Below are positions 26,030-35,245 of a DNA stretch of 64,000 nt, in pieces. The stretch covers positions 143,715-207,714 of the forward strand of contig JARGOF010000005.1 of assembly GCA_029212415.1 (NCBI GenBank). The letters run 5' to 3'. The translations under genes and the position numbers were made by a program. Position 1 is the stretch's first letter. Each line of letters begins with the position of its first letter. The stretch is from Rhizobiaceae bacterium (GTDB lineage Bacteria > Pseudomonadota > Alphaproteobacteria > Rhizobiales > Rhizobiaceae). The notes beneath the pieces are model-generated. The model worked only from the letters and a program-made list of their open reading frames with translations. It was not told the origin of the DNA and searched no databases.

Positions 26030-26907
26030 CGCGTTGGCACCGGGTGTTCGCCGCGATAGTCGTAAAAGCCGCGTCCGGTTTTGCAGCCGAGCCAACCGGC
26101 TTCGACATATTTGACCAGCAGCGGGCAGGGCCGATATTTGGAATCGGCTAGGCCGTCATTGAGAACCTGCATGATGGACAGGCAGGTATCAAGGCCGATG
26201 AAATCAGCCAGCTGCAACGGTCCCATCGGGTGATTTGCACCAAGGCGCATCGCCGTATCAATGGCTTCCACCGATCCCACACCCTCATAAAGCGTGTAGA
26301 TCGCCTCGTTGATCATCGGCAGCAATATGCGGTTGACGATGAAGCCCGGGAAATCTTCGGCAACCGTGATGGTCTTGTCGAGCGAATTGACGAAGACCCT
26401 TGCTGACTCAAAGGTGATATCTTCGGTGGCTATGCCGCGCACCAGTTCGACCAGTTTCATGATCGGCACCGGGTTCATGAAGTGAATGCCGATGAAACGC
26501 TCCGGACGGTCGGTTGCCGAGGCCAGTCTGGTGATGGACAGTGATGAGGTATTGGTCGCCAGGATGGCTTCGGGATTGAGCACCGGGCACAACTGGGCAT
26601 AGATCTTGCGCTTGACCGTTTCATCTTCCGTTGCCGCTTCGATGACTAGATCCAGGGCAGCCAGATCTTCCATGGCGGAAGCGGCATGAATGCGCGACAG
26701 GGCCTTGCTGCGGACCGTGTCTTCCATTTTTCCGGAAGACACCTGGCGGGCCATATTGCCGTTGATGGTCGCCAGGCCATCTTCGATACGGTCCTGTGAA
26801 ACATCGTGCAAATGAACATCATATCCGGCCAGGGCGCAGACATGTGCAATGCCACTGCCCATCTGACCGGCTCCGACGATTCCAACAGATTTGATAGCGT
26901 TGGTCAT
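26026..26907 (-). CDS. hbd: 3-hydroxybutyryl-CoA / 3-hydroxyacyl-CoA dehydrogenase
   Basis: 293 aa, the short stand-alone type. NAD-binding motif VGIVGAGQMGSGIAHV at the N-terminus, ATNTSSLSIT, catalytic His in FIGIHFMNPVPIMKLVE, and the C-terminal dimerisation domain with NRILLPMINEAIYTLYEG and GANHPMGPLQLADFIGLD. Converts 3-hydroxybutyryl-CoA to acetoacetyl-CoA in beta-oxidation or polyhydroxybutyrate metabolism. It lies downstream of etfBA in the same direction, 133 nt away and beyond a hairpin, a grouping that fits fatty-acid oxidation. Confidence 0.92.
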   Translation of the reverse strand: MTNAIKSVGIVGAGQMGSGIAHVCALAGYDVHLHDVSQDRIEDGLATINGNMARQVSSGKMEDTVRSKALSRIHAASAMEDLAALDLVIEAATEDETVKRKIYAQLCPVLNPEAILATNTSSLSITRLASATDRPERFIGIHFMNPVPIMKLVELVRGIATEDITFESARVFVNSLDKTITVAEDFPGFIVNRILLPMINEAIYTLYEGVGSVEAIDTAMRLGANHPMGPLQLADFIGLDTCLSIMQVLNDGLADSKYRPCPLLVKYVEAGWLGCKTGRGFYDYRGEHPVPTR

Positions 26908-26948
26908 GGCCCTGTTCCATTCGTTACGGGATATTGCAGTACAAACTA

Positions 26949-26982
26949 ATTGGCCGGGCGAACAACGTCCAGCCCGGCCAAT
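26949..26982 (-). terminator. Terminator-like hairpin after etfA
   Basis: A perfect 11-bp inverted repeat ATTGGCCGGGC / GCCCGGCCAAT with a 12 nt loop lies 58 nt beyond the etfA stop. On the minus strand it is followed by TAGTTTGT rather than a pure T-run, so termination may be partial and read-through to the hydroxyacyl-CoA dehydrogenase gene possible. Confidence 0.6.
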
Positions 26983-27040
26983 GATATTGCTTCAAGTTTT
27001 TGTCCTGATCAGCATTGCTTGACGCCTGATCCCAACGGTA

Positions 27041-27970
27041 TCAGAGCGCTTTTTCCAATTCCGGCAGGGCGACAAACAGGTCGGCCACCAATCCGTAATC
27101 GGCTACCTGGAAGATCGGTGCTTCCTCATCCTTGTTGATGGCAACAATGACCTTGGAATCCTTCATGCCTGCCAGATGCTGGATGGCACCGGAAATACCG
27201 CAGGCGATGTAGAGATCGGGGGCCACAACCTTGCCGGTCTGGCCGACCTGCCAATCATTGGGTGCGTAACCTGCATCGACGGCAGCACGCGACGCGCCAA
27301 CGGCAGCCCCCAGCTTGTCGGCAACGGGCAGGATAACCGACTGGAATTTTTCCGAAGATCCCAAGGCGCGACCACCGGAAATGATGATTCGTGCCGATGT
27401 CAGTTCCGGACGGTCACTCTTGGAGAGCTTTGCTTCCACAAAGGTGGAAAGACCGGGATTTTCCGCGGCATCGATGGATTCAACCGAGGCTGATCCGCCA
27501 TCTCCTGCGGCGCTGAAACCGGCGGTCCGCACGGTGATGACCTTCTTGGCGTCGGTGGCCTGGACGGTCTGTATGGCATTGCCCGCATAGATCGGCCGCT
27601 TGAACGTGTCGGCACTCACCACATCGGTAATATCGGATATCTGCATGACGTCCAGCAGGGCGGCAACGCGTGGCATGATGTTTTTGCCACTGGTCGTCGA
27701 TGCGGCCATGATTGCGTCATAGGCATCTGCCAGCGAGACGATCAGTGCGGCCGTCGGTTCGGCCAGATTGACTTCCAGTTCATCGGCCTCGGCCAGAAGC
27801 ACCTTTGAAACGCCATCGAGCTTTGCGGCGGCATCGGCAGCTGCCTTGGCAGCCTTGCCGGCCACCAGCACATGGACATCGCCACCGATTTGCGAGGCGG
27901 CAGACAGGGCCTTTGCGGTCTGATCCGAAAGGGAGGCATTGTCATGTTCTGCAAGGAGTAGAATGGTCAT
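27041..27970 (-). CDS. etfA: Electron transfer flavoprotein, alpha subunit
   Basis: 309 aa. With EtfB it forms the FAD/AMP heterodimer that carries electrons from acyl-CoA and other dehydrogenases to ETF:quinone oxidoreductase. C-terminal FAD-binding motifs: [35 protein letters not shown] core, [17 protein letters not shown] and [21 protein letters not shown]. Starts 17 nt after etfB, same transcript. Confidence 0.95.
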   Translation of the reverse strand: MTILLLAEHDNASLSDQTAKALSAASQIGGDVHVLVAGKAAKAAADAAAKLDGVSKVLLAEADELEVNLAEPTAALIVSLADAYDAIMAASTTSGKNIMPRVAALLDVMQISDITDVVSADTFKRPIYAGNAIQTVQATDAKKVITVRTAGFSAAGDGGSASVESIDAAENPGLSTFVEAKLSKSDRPELTSARIIISGGRALGSSEKFQSVILPVADKLGAAVGASRAAVDAGYAPNDWQVGQTGKVVAPDLYIACGISGAIQHLAGMKDSKVIVAINKDEEAPIFQVADYGLVADLFVALPELEKAL

Positions 27971-27987
27971 GATCGTGTCGTCCTTTC

Positions 27988-28737
27988 CTAAAGCACACCG
28001 GCTTCGTTTTTCAGTTTGTCAACAAGTTCGGCAACGCTTGCAACCTTGACGCCAGCCTTGCGACCGCTCGGTTCTTCGGTTGTCAGCACCTTGAGGCGCG
28101 GAGCCGTATCAACGCCATAATCAGCCGGTGTTTTCTTGTCGAGAGGCTTCTTTTTTGCCTTCATGATATTGGGCAGCGAAGCATAGCGAGGCTCGTTCAG
28201 CCGCAGATCCGTCGTGACAATCGCCGGAAGCTTGATTTCGATGGTCTGCAGACCGCCATCGACTTCACGGGTAATTGTTGCCGCACCATCACCGATCTCG
28301 ATTTCCGATGCGAAGGTGCCCTGGGACCAGCCCAGCAATGCGGCCAGCATCTGGCCTGTCTGGTTGCTGTCGTCGTCAATGGCCTGTTTGCCGACAATCA
28401 CCAGGCCGGGCTTTTCTTCTTCAACGATACCCTTGAGGATCTTGGCAACGGCCAGCGGCTCGACCAGATCATCGGTCTGAATCAGAATGCCGCGGTCGGC
28501 ACCCATGGCCAGAGCTGTTCGAATGGTTTCTTCGGCTTTGGCCGGTCCAACGGAAACCGCAATGATTTCATCGACCTTGCCAGCCTCTTTCAGGCGAATG
28601 GCCTCTTCCACCGAGATTTCGTCGAACGGGTTCATCGACATTTTCACATTTGTCAATTCAACGCCGGATCCGTCCTGGCGGACACGAATTTTGACGTTGT
28701 AGTCGACAACCCGTTTTACGGGGACCAAAATTTTCAT
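27988..28737 (-). CDS. etfB: Electron transfer flavoprotein, beta subunit
   Basis: 249 aa. Begins [19 protein letters not shown]; contains [16 protein letters not shown] and the ETF-beta signature around [28 protein letters not shown] (core [16 protein letters not shown]). Binds AMP and forms the partner-docking loop of ETF. First gene of the etfBA pair; a good AAAGG site lies before the ATG. Confidence 0.95.
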   Translation of the reverse strand: MKILVPVKRVVDYNVKIRVRQDGSGVELTNVKMSMNPFDEISVEEAIRLKEAGKVDEIIAVSVGPAKAEETIRTALAMGADRGILIQTDDLVEPLAVAKILKGIVEEEKPGLVIVGKQAIDDDSNQTGQMLAALLGWSQGTFASEIEIGDGAATITREVDGGLQTIEIKLPAIVTTDLRLNEPRYASLPNIMKAKKKPLDKKTPADYGVDTAPRLKVLTTEEPSGRKAGVKVASVAELVDKLKNEAGVL

Positions 28738-28766
28738 AGGTTTACCTTTCTCAGATTATGCATGCA

Positions 28767-28964
28767 TCATGCACTCCCGGCGGGCGCTGTCATGGTCGCA
28801 ACACGACATGAAAGCATCGTTTGTGACCAATACAAGTGTTCCGGGCAATCGGATGTTTGAGCCTTGTCGCAGTCACATATCTGCAAGTTACCGTATGCGT
28901 CAATTGTGTATGTGCCGCAGGCTGGGCATTTCACGTCAATCCAAGGCAATTTCACCGCCCCCAA
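28767..28964 (-). CDS. Doubtful small Cys-rich ORF overlapping the rhomboid gene end
   Basis: 65 codons from a TTG that overlaps the rhomboid stop by 13 nt. It encodes KCPACG followed by CDCD and two further Cys, which looks like a short zinc-ribbon arrangement. There is no clear ribosome site, the start is weak and the region also has to hold the etfB promoter. I do not recognise a family. It may be chance. Confidence 0.18.
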   Translation of the reverse strand: MGAVKLPWIDVKCPACGTYTIDAYGNLQICDCDKAQTSDCPEHLYWSQTMLSCRVATMTAPAGSA

Positions 28965-29710
28965 CGTTTGCCGGTCTGCGGGACGCTGGCCTTTTTGTGT
29001 TCGATGGCGCGTGGCGAAATGATCTGCCTGTCAAAAAGAGGAACGTCGGAGCGTTTGAGCACAATCACCAGAACCGCGCCTGCTACAATGCCGCCGACAT
29101 GCGCTGCCCAGGATATGCCGCTGTCGTGATCGAACAGAACCATGGCAAATTGGTAGATGACCCACAGGGCCAGCGGAATGAAGGCAGGAAGGGGCAATGG
29201 AATCCGACCCAGCGCCAGCACCCAGACACGCACCCGCGGGTGCAAGATGAGATAGGCCGCGACCACCCCGGCAACGGCGCCCGATGCCCCGATCAACGGT
29301 GCCTGGGAACCCGGCTCCAGCAAACCATGGGCGAAGGCCCCTGCCGCTGCGCACAGAAGGTAGAAAACCAGAAAACGCACATGGCCGAGGGCATCTTCGA
29401 TATTGTCACCGAAGACCCATAGAAACAGCATGTTGGTGGCCATGTGAAAAAAGTCGGCATGGAGAAAGGCATAGGTGATGTAGGTGGCCTCATCGGGCAC
29501 AATGGCAATACCCGGCGCCAATTGCGCCAGACCATTCACCACTGCAGGGATATAGCCCAGACCAAGAACGGCGGCGTTGGTGAATTCGCCATTCTCGCCG
29601 CTGACAGCCGAAACAACCCACACCAGAACATTCAGCGTGATCAGACCGAGCGTGACATATTGCAGGTCAATATGTTGCAGATCATTCCTGTCGTGCAGCG
29701 GTATAAACAT
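28952..29710 (-). CDS. Rhomboid-family intramembrane serine protease
   Basis: 252 aa with about six membrane helices. Catalytic dyad: Ser in LIGASGAVAGVVAAY (GxSG) and His in ISWAAHVGGIVAG; the first-loop HADFFHMATNMLFLWVFGDNIED motif is also intact, so it should be active. Cleaves transmembrane segments of unknown clients. Short basic C-terminal tail. Located between the adenosyltransferase gene (upstream, 108 nt) and etfB. Confidence 0.9.
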   Translation of the reverse strand: MFIPLHDRNDLQHIDLQYVTLGLITLNVLVWVVSAVSGENGEFTNAAVLGLGYIPAVVNGLAQLAPGIAIVPDEATYITYAFLHADFFHMATNMLFLWVFGDNIEDALGHVRFLVFYLLCAAAGAFAHGLLEPGSQAPLIGASGAVAGVVAAYLILHPRVRVWVLALGRIPLPLPAFIPLALWVIYQFAMVLFDHDSGISWAAHVGGIVAGAVLVIVLKRSDVPLFDRQIISPRAIEHKKASVPQTGKRWGR

Positions 29711-29818
29711 ATGCCAGCCTTGCCCCTCGCTGCGTCCACTGTGCCATTGATCCGCTCAGGCGGTCGTCAAATGGCATGAATGACCTGTCATGTGATAACG
29801 CGGAAAAGCAAAAAAGTC

Positions 29819-30397
29819 CTAGCGGTTTTCACCCGGTATCCAAAGAACATCCGTCTTGCCATTGTCGTTTGCGCTGCGCGCAGCAACAAATAGAAGATCG
29901 GATACCCGGTTGATATAGTGCAAACCTGCCGGATTGACCTGTTCGCCGGGCAAATCAGCCAGTTCCACCATCAGGCGTTCGGCTCTGCGCGCCACGGTAC
30001 GCGCCAGATGAAGTGCAGCAGAAGCGGGCGAGCCGCCGGGCAGGACAAATGAGGCAAGCGGTTCCTGTCTGGCATTGAGCATATCAATTTCGCTCTCAAC
30101 CCGCGCAACCTGCTGGTCGCTGACCCGCAGAGGTTCATATTTGAGTTTCTTTCCGGTATCGGGGGTTGCCAGATCTGCACCCAGATCGAAAAAATCATTC
30201 TGAATACGGGCAAGCACCGCATCAAGCTCGCTTGATCCGGGCGTGTGCAAGCGTGCCATGCCAATACAGGCATTGGCTTCATCCACTGTGCCATAGGCGT
30301 CGACCCGCAGATCATGTTTCTTGCGCCGTTCGCCATTGCCCAGCCCCGTCGTGCCGTCGTCGCCGGTTTTTGTGTAGATCTTGTTGAGTTTTACCAT
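29819..30397 (-). CDS. PduO-type cob(I)alamin adenosyltransferase
   Basis: 192 aa. Makes adenosylcobalamin from cob(I)alamin and ATP. N-terminal ATP motif KIYTKTGDDGTTGLGNGERRKKHDLRV core TKTGDDGTTGLG, then VDAYGTVDEANACIG, and the C-terminal signature RTVARRAERLMVEL with NRVSDLLFVAARSAN. Trimeric helical-bundle enzyme. Immediately downstream of the small HIG1 protein gene (27 nt). Confidence 0.92.
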   Translation of the reverse strand: MVKLNKIYTKTGDDGTTGLGNGERRKKHDLRVDAYGTVDEANACIGMARLHTPGSSELDAVLARIQNDFFDLGADLATPDTGKKLKYEPLRVSDQQVARVESEIDMLNARQEPLASFVLPGGSPASAALHLARTVARRAERLMVELADLPGEQVNPAGLHYINRVSDLLFVAARSANDNGKTDVLWIPGENR

Positions 30398-30424
30398 TTG
30401 GCTCCCTTTGCCGAATAAAGCATA

Positions 30425-30622
30425 TCAGCGCCCGCCGCCGGTGAGCCACAATACGATGACGATGAGGGCCACCGCAATGAATTGCAGGAGAATTCGCAAT
30501 TGCATCAATTTATTGGACAGATTGGGCGAACCGCCACGCATCATGTTGAACAATCCGCGAAACAGCACCAGTACAACAGCCGCAATGAACACGATTGTCA
30601 GATAGTAAAAAAACGAAGCCAT
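30425..30622 (-). CDS. HIG1-domain twin-transmembrane protein
   Basis: 65 aa with two membrane helices (YYLTIVFIAAVVLVLFRGLF and LLQFIAVALIVIVLWLTG) joined by MRGGSPNLSNKLMQLRI, the bacterial form of the HIG1 loop. Mitochondrial and bacterial HIG1 proteins associate with cytochrome oxidase complexes; role here inferred only. Same strand and closely spaced with the adenosyltransferase. Confidence 0.8.
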   Translation of the reverse strand: MASFFYYLTIVFIAAVVLVLFRGLFNMMRGGSPNLSNKLMQLRILLQFIAVALIVIVLWLTGGGR

Positions 30623-30754
30623 GGGGTATCCCTGTCAATTGCCCGCCATCATTTTATCAGAAAATGATTTAACACACACATGGTTCGGTCGCTGCGTCCC
30701 ATGCTGTGACAAATCGGCCTACAGCCTCAAACCTGCAGCCAGACCGCACAATGG

Positions 30755-31585
30755 TCAGCGCTTCTCCAAAATGGAATACATCATTGCAGCCGGAAGCAGG
30801 CGTCTCATCAACATTGCCAGACGGGCCGGCCTGGTGATCACATAATGCGGCTTGGGCCTGTTGCTTTCCAGTGCATGTTTGAGAACCGCATAGACCGCAT
30901 CGGGTTTCAATTTGGTTTTTGAGCGCACGCCGCCCTGGCGCAGACGTTGCAGTTCTTTCTCATAGGAAACGTGATGCACGGATCCCTCCAGGTCAATGTT
31001 CTTCTCGATATGATAGAGTGCATTGATGGCAATCTTGGTTTCAATGGGGCCGGGTTCGATCAGGCTGACATGAATATCGGTGTCGGCGAGTTCGTGGCGC
31101 AATGTGATCGAAAGACCTTCCAGTGCAAATTTCGAGGCTGTATAGGCACCTCTCCAGCGCATGGGAATCAAACCCAGAATTGACGAACACTGGACAATGC
31201 GTCCGTGTCCCTGTTTGCGCATCACGGGTACGAGGCGACGCGTCAGATCGTGCCAGCCAAAAAAATTGGCCTCGAACTGCGCGCGCAAAACATCTGTCTC
31301 AAGGTCTTCAATCGCGCCGGCCTGGCTATAGGCGCCATTGTTGAAAAGCGCATCGAGAGTGCCGCCGGTTCGCTCCAGCACGGTCTCGACCAGCGCGCTG
31401 ATGCTGTCCGGCTCGCTATAGTCCAGATAAAAGGTCTGCAGACCCTCCGATTGCAACAATGCGATGTCCTGGGGCTTGCGGGCCGTGGCAAAGACCCGCC
31501 AGCCATCGGCTTTCAACGCCCGCGCACAGTAGGCTCCAATGCCCGACGAGCATCCGGTGATGAGGATCGTTCTGGGGTGCGACAT
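30755..31585 (-). CDS. SDR-family oxidoreductase
   Basis: 276 aa classical short-chain dehydrogenase. Cofactor motif ITGCSSGIGAYCA at the N-terminus, NNGA (FNNGAYSQAG), catalytic Ser in QCSSILGLIP and YxxxK in AYTASKFALEG. The ATG at 31585 has GGAG 7 nt upstream and yields the standard start; an open frame to 31819 overlaps the divergent membrane protein gene. Substrate unknown; resembles the group annotated as ketoreductase/17-beta-hydroxysteroid-like SDRs with a C-terminal amphipathic tail. Confidence 0.85.
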   Translation of the reverse strand: MSHPRTILITGCSSGIGAYCARALKADGWRVFATARKPQDIALLQSEGLQTFYLDYSEPDSISALVETVLERTGGTLDALFNNGAYSQAGAIEDLETDVLRAQFEANFFGWHDLTRRLVPVMRKQGHGRIVQCSSILGLIPMRWRGAYTASKFALEGLSITLRHELADTDIHVSLIEPGPIETKIAINALYHIEKNIDLEGSVHHVSYEKELQRLRQGGVRSKTKLKPDAVYAVLKHALESNRPKPHYVITRPARLAMLMRRLLPAAMMYSILEKR

Positions 31586-31745
31586 AGATTGCTCCGGTTG
31601 GCTCTGACGGGATCGGTCTTCTATAGTGCGGACCAATAGACGGTGCGAAAACACTTTGACAAGCTGGTGTCTGTTGAAATCATAATTATACTGCAAGCCA
31701 ACGCCGTCATTGATATCACGCTGGCTTGCGGTTTGGAGAGAATTG

Positions 31746-32573
31746 ATGACGGGACGCCAGGCGTGGAAAATAGTGGCAGGGGCCTTCATCCATTTCAATG
31801 ATGATGACGGCTGGGCCATGGCCAGCCATGTGGCGCTTTCGACCCTGCTGGCGATTTTTCCCTTTTTGATCTTCGGTGCATCGCTGGCGAGTTTTGTGGG
31901 CGCCGATGCCTATGCCGATACGGCCGTTCATATCATATTCGATACCTGGCCTAAATCGATCGCAGAGCCCATTGCCAGGCAGGTTCTGGATGTTCTGACT
32001 GTCGAGCGCAGCGGCTTGCTGACAGTCAGTGTTCTTGTCACGGCATTTTTTGCTTCCAATGGCGTGGAGGCATTGCGCGTTTCGCTCAACCGGGCCTACC
32101 GGGTACAGGACAAACGCTCGTTTTTGTTCATCCGCACCCAGAGTCTTGTATTCGTGCTGCTGGCAACCTTGCTGCTGGTTGTTGTCAGTTTTCTGTTGGT
32201 TCTTGGGCCTTTGTTGTCAAAAACGGCAGTGGAATGGATGCCTCTTTCGGCCAACCTGATGGCGCATTTTGAGAATTGGCGCATTCTTGCCGCTATCCTG
32301 GTGCTCTTTTTCGGTCTGCTGGTTTGCCATCGGTGGCTGCCCTACGGTCACCGTTCATTCCGGGAGATATTGCCCGGTGTGCTGCTGACCATGTTTTTCT
32401 GGATGGTGGGTGCGAAGATTTTCACCTTCTATCTGCAGAATTTTTCAACCTATGTCGCGACCTATGCCGGACTGGCATCGATCATGATCGCGCTGGTTTT
32501 TCTCTATATGATCGCCGCCATATTCATTCTGGGCGCCGAGTTGAACGCCTCTATGCTGGCCGAATCCGAGTAG
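31746..32573 (+). CDS. YihY/BrkB-family inner-membrane protein
   Basis: 275 aa with six predicted helices, starting GAFIHFNDDDGWAMASHVALSTLLAIFPFLIF in outline, the family's N-terminal pattern (D-D-G-x-x-x-A-S). Later GLLVCHRWLPYGHRSFREILPG and FSTYVATYAGLASIMIALVFLYM are also typical. Despite old names (virulence factor BrkB, RNase BN) it is a membrane protein of unknown function. ATG 31746 has GGAGAG upstream. Ends 6 nt from convergent gluQRS. Confidence 0.85.
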   Translation: MTGRQAWKIVAGAFIHFNDDDGWAMASHVALSTLLAIFPFLIFGASLASFVGADAYADTAVHIIFDTWPKSIAEPIARQVLDVLTVERSGLLTVSVLVTAFFASNGVEALRVSLNRAYRVQDKRSFLFIRTQSLVFVLLATLLLVVVSFLLVLGPLLSKTAVEWMPLSANLMAHFENWRILAAILVLFFGLLVCHRWLPYGHRSFREILPGVLLTMFFWMVGAKIFTFYLQNFSTYVATYAGLASIMIALVFLYMIAAIFILGAELNASMLAESE

Positions 32574-32579
32574 GGCGTC

Positions 32580-33476
32580 TCAAATCGTCTGACTGCTTTC
32601 ACACAATGCCAGAACATCATCGGCGGAAAGACCGCGCGCGCGCAATTGTCTGATGGACGTATCCCCGTCACTTTTGGAGAGTTTTCTGCCGAAACCATCC
32701 TGCAGCAGCCTGTGGTGGTGGTAGCGCGGTGTGGGAAGCTCCAGAAGGCATTGCAAGAGTCGATGCATGGATGTCGCGTGAAACAGGTCATGGCCACGTA
32801 CGATGTCGCTCACGCCCTGCAGGGCGTCGTCAACGACCACGGACAGATGGTAACTGGTGGGCACGTCCGTTCTTGCCAGGATCACATCTCCCCAGATGGA
32901 AGGTTCAGCCTTGATGCGGCCTGTCTGACCTATCGGCCCGCGCCCCAGTTCCTCCCAGAAAATCGGGTCGTCTGCCATGGCGCAGGCCTTTTTGACGTCA
33001 AGGCGCCAGGCAAAGGGTTTTCCCGAACCGATCAGATCCTGGCGTTGCCCTGTTGAATACTGTCTTTCCACGCCGGGATAATGCGGCGCGCCATCGGGAT
33101 CGCGCGGCCATTGGATCCCCGCGCCTTCACGTGCGGCGACGAATTTGCGGATGTCCCCGCGGGTCATGAACGCCGGATAGAGCAATTGCATGGCCTGCAA
33201 ACGATCAAGTGCCTGTCGATAATCGTCGAAGTGCGCGCTTTGACGGCGCACCGGTTCGCTCCATTGAATGCCGAGCCAATGCAGGTCCTGCAGCATCTGC
33301 ATTTCATATTCCGTCGTGCAACGTGTGGTGTCGATATCTTCCAGGCGAAGCAGCATGGTCCCATGGGCCTTGTCGGCCATTTGCCGGTTGAGCAGCGCCG
33401 AATAGGCGTGGCCAAGGTGCAAGGCGCCGTTGGGGCTGGGGGCAAATCGGAAAATGTCTTTATCGCTCATCGACAT
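32580..33476 (-). CDS. gluQ: Glutamyl-Q tRNA(Asp) synthetase (GluQRS)
   Basis: 298 aa. A shortened glutamyl-tRNA synthetase without anticodon-binding domain; it attaches Glu to queuosine of tRNA-Asp. Class I motifs: HLGH at residues 20-23 in APSPNGALHLGHAY, and KLSKS in FGRKLSKSDGD near the C-terminus. RGHDLF and the SIWGDVILARTD region are also conserved. The zinc-binding cysteines found in the E. coli enzyme near residue 100 are missing (the segment reads YPAFMTRGDI). Confidence 0.9.
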   Translation of the reverse strand: MSMSDKDIFRFAPSPNGALHLGHAYSALLNRQMADKAHGTMLLRLEDIDTTRCTTEYEMQMLQDLHWLGIQWSEPVRRQSAHFDDYRQALDRLQAMQLLYPAFMTRGDIRKFVAAREGAGIQWPRDPDGAPHYPGVERQYSTGQRQDLIGSGKPFAWRLDVKKACAMADDPIFWEELGRGPIGQTGRIKAEPSIWGDVILARTDVPTSYHLSVVVDDALQGVSDIVRGHDLFHATSMHRLLQCLLELPTPRYHHHRLLQDGFGRKLSKSDGDTSIRQLRARGLSADDVLALCESSQTI

Positions 33477-33580
33477 TTGCCTTGCATCATGGTTTCGCGG
33501 GCTCCGACACGTTTTGCCTGTATTGTAACGGCGGCTCCAGCCTTGATATCATGGCAATCAGGCAAAGATGAAGGCCTTGC

Positions 33581-34270
33581 TTACCGGCGTTTGCCGACCA
33601 GCAGCAGATTGCTTGGCCAGGCCGCAAGACTGACCGATTTGACGCTGATTTCAAATGCATCGCCGCAGGCAATCTTCGCTGCGCGCAAAAGTTGGTTTCT
33701 GGTGATCAGGTTGAGGTTGGCTTCCAGAGCGAAAAACGGTTTGCCGATTACAGCCATCAGTTTGCGGAATGCCGGCTTCGGCATCCAGTGAACGAGCGGC
33801 AGCACAGTGTGGAATTCTACCGGAAACCAGGGATTTGGTGTGGTGATGAAAAAACTGTTGCGGGCAACGCGCGCGCACTCGCCAATCATCTGTATCTGGT
33901 TTTCGAACGATCCGACATGCTCGATAACCGCTGACGAATGGACAAAATCATACGTGCAATCACCAAACGGCAGATCCAGGGCATCGGCTTTCACGAACCG
34001 CATGCCGGGGTAGTTCTGTTCGAGGAAGCCGGCATCATCAATTCCGGCGGCAGTAATGCATTGCTTGATGGGATACCACGCCTCCAGATAGTTGGAGCTC
34101 TCATAGGCTTTGTCACTGGTTACGCCGACATCCAGTATCGTCTTGTCCTGCGCCGGCAGTTGGCAGGTGGCGAGAAAGTGGTCAAACATCCGCCGACGCT
34201 GATAGGTTGCAATTTTTACCGGCAGGCTGCTGGGTGCTGCCAAATTGTAGACAGCATTGACTTCATTCAT
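33581..34270 (-). CDS. Class I SAM-dependent methyltransferase-like protein
   Basis: 229 aa. Methyltransferase_11-like fold: motif I region ILDVGVTSDKAYESSNYLEAW, FVKADALDLPFGDCTYDFVHSSAVIEHVGSFENQ (motifs II-III), then FITTPNPWFPVEFH. The usual Gly-rich loop GxGxG of motif I is replaced by GVTSD, so cofactor use is not certain. Possible role in surface polysaccharide or lipid methylation; no neighbour supports this. Monocistronic. Confidence 0.65.
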   Translation of the reverse strand: MNEVNAVYNLAAPSSLPVKIATYQRRRMFDHFLATCQLPAQDKTILDVGVTSDKAYESSNYLEAWYPIKQCITAAGIDDAGFLEQNYPGMRFVKADALDLPFGDCTYDFVHSSAVIEHVGSFENQIQMIGECARVARNSFFITTPNPWFPVEFHTVLPLVHWMPKPAFRKLMAVIGKPFFALEANLNLITRNQLLRAAKIACGDAFEISVKSVSLAAWPSNLLLVGKRR

Positions 34271-34479
34271 GCGAAATTTCTCTGGTGATGGGCATGATTG
34301 TGTGTGGAAAAAATATAGTCATTGACGCCTGCAACGACAATTGGAATCTTGTGCTTTCGTTTTTGGGAAAAGAGCAGCCTGAGCCGGATTGATGCCGGAT
34401 CTGACTGCGTTGCGGTCAGTCTTGCTTGTAGACTGTAGAAAGACCATTCTAGTGCGCTTCATGCATAAAGGTCTAGACG

Positions 34480-35151
34480 GTGTATCCGACGCGTATCAAT
34501 CCCAGGATCATAGAGACAGCCGACGATATTGCAGAGGGGCTTGCGGCTCTTTCAACTTTGGACCGTCGGCTTGCGCGGGTTATTGAAAAGGCAGGTCCGG
34601 TGCCGCTTCGCCGGCGAGAGCCCGGCTATTACGGGTTGGCGGAAATCATCGTCGGGCAGATGGTATCCAAGGCGAGTGCCGCGGCCATCTGGACACGTCT
34701 CGTTGAAGAGGCCGGAGCCTGCACAGCCGCAAGGGTGCGCGCTTTGTCGGATGAACAATGCCGCAGAATAGGCCTGTCCCGATCAAAGGAACAGACCCTG
34801 AAACGGGCTGCTGAAGCTGTGGAGTCGGGCACTTTGAACCCAGAGGCACTGTGTGACATGCCGGCAGCCCAATCCGTCGCGGCCATGACGCGCATCAAGG
34901 GTATCGGTCCATGGACTGCCGAGGTCTATCTGCTTTTGTGTGCCGGCCATCCGGATATCTTTCCCTCAGGTGACGTTGCCCTGCAGAGTGCTGCAGCCCA
35001 TGCCTTCGGTCATGATGAAAGACCCGGTCAGAAAGAGCTTGGGAAAATGGCAGAGCAATGGCAACCATGGAGGGGCGTTGCAGCGCGGCTCTTATGGGCC
35101 TATTATTCAACGGAAATGCGCCGCGGAGATGTTGTGCCGACAGGGACATGA
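34480..35151 (+). CDS. DNA-3-methyladenine glycosylase II-like (HhH-GPD) protein
   Basis: 223 aa HhH-GPD base-excision glycosylase. Helix-hairpin-helix IKGIGPWTAEVYLLLCAGHPDIFP with the catalytic Asp in PSGDVALQSA. YYGLAEIIVGQMVSKASAAAIW matches the AlkA core. No FeS cluster cysteines and no Ada or AlkA N-terminal domain. GTG start with AAAGG 8 nt upstream. Removes alkylated purines from DNA. Single gene. Confidence 0.85.
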   Translation: MYPTRINPRIIETADDIAEGLAALSTLDRRLARVIEKAGPVPLRRREPGYYGLAEIIVGQMVSKASAAAIWTRLVEEAGACTAARVRALSDEQCRRIGLSRSKEQTLKRAAEAVESGTLNPEALCDMPAAQSVAAMTRIKGIGPWTAEVYLLLCAGHPDIFPSGDVALQSAAAHAFGHDERPGQKELGKMAEQWQPWRGVAARLLWAYYSTEMRRGDVVPTGT

Positions 35152-35245
35152 TGTGCAGTGGGCAAATTGCCAAGGTAACTTCACAATCCTGTAACAACCG
35201 GCCTAATATATACGAGAAAGCGGACGAATCACTCAGGAGAGTGAG

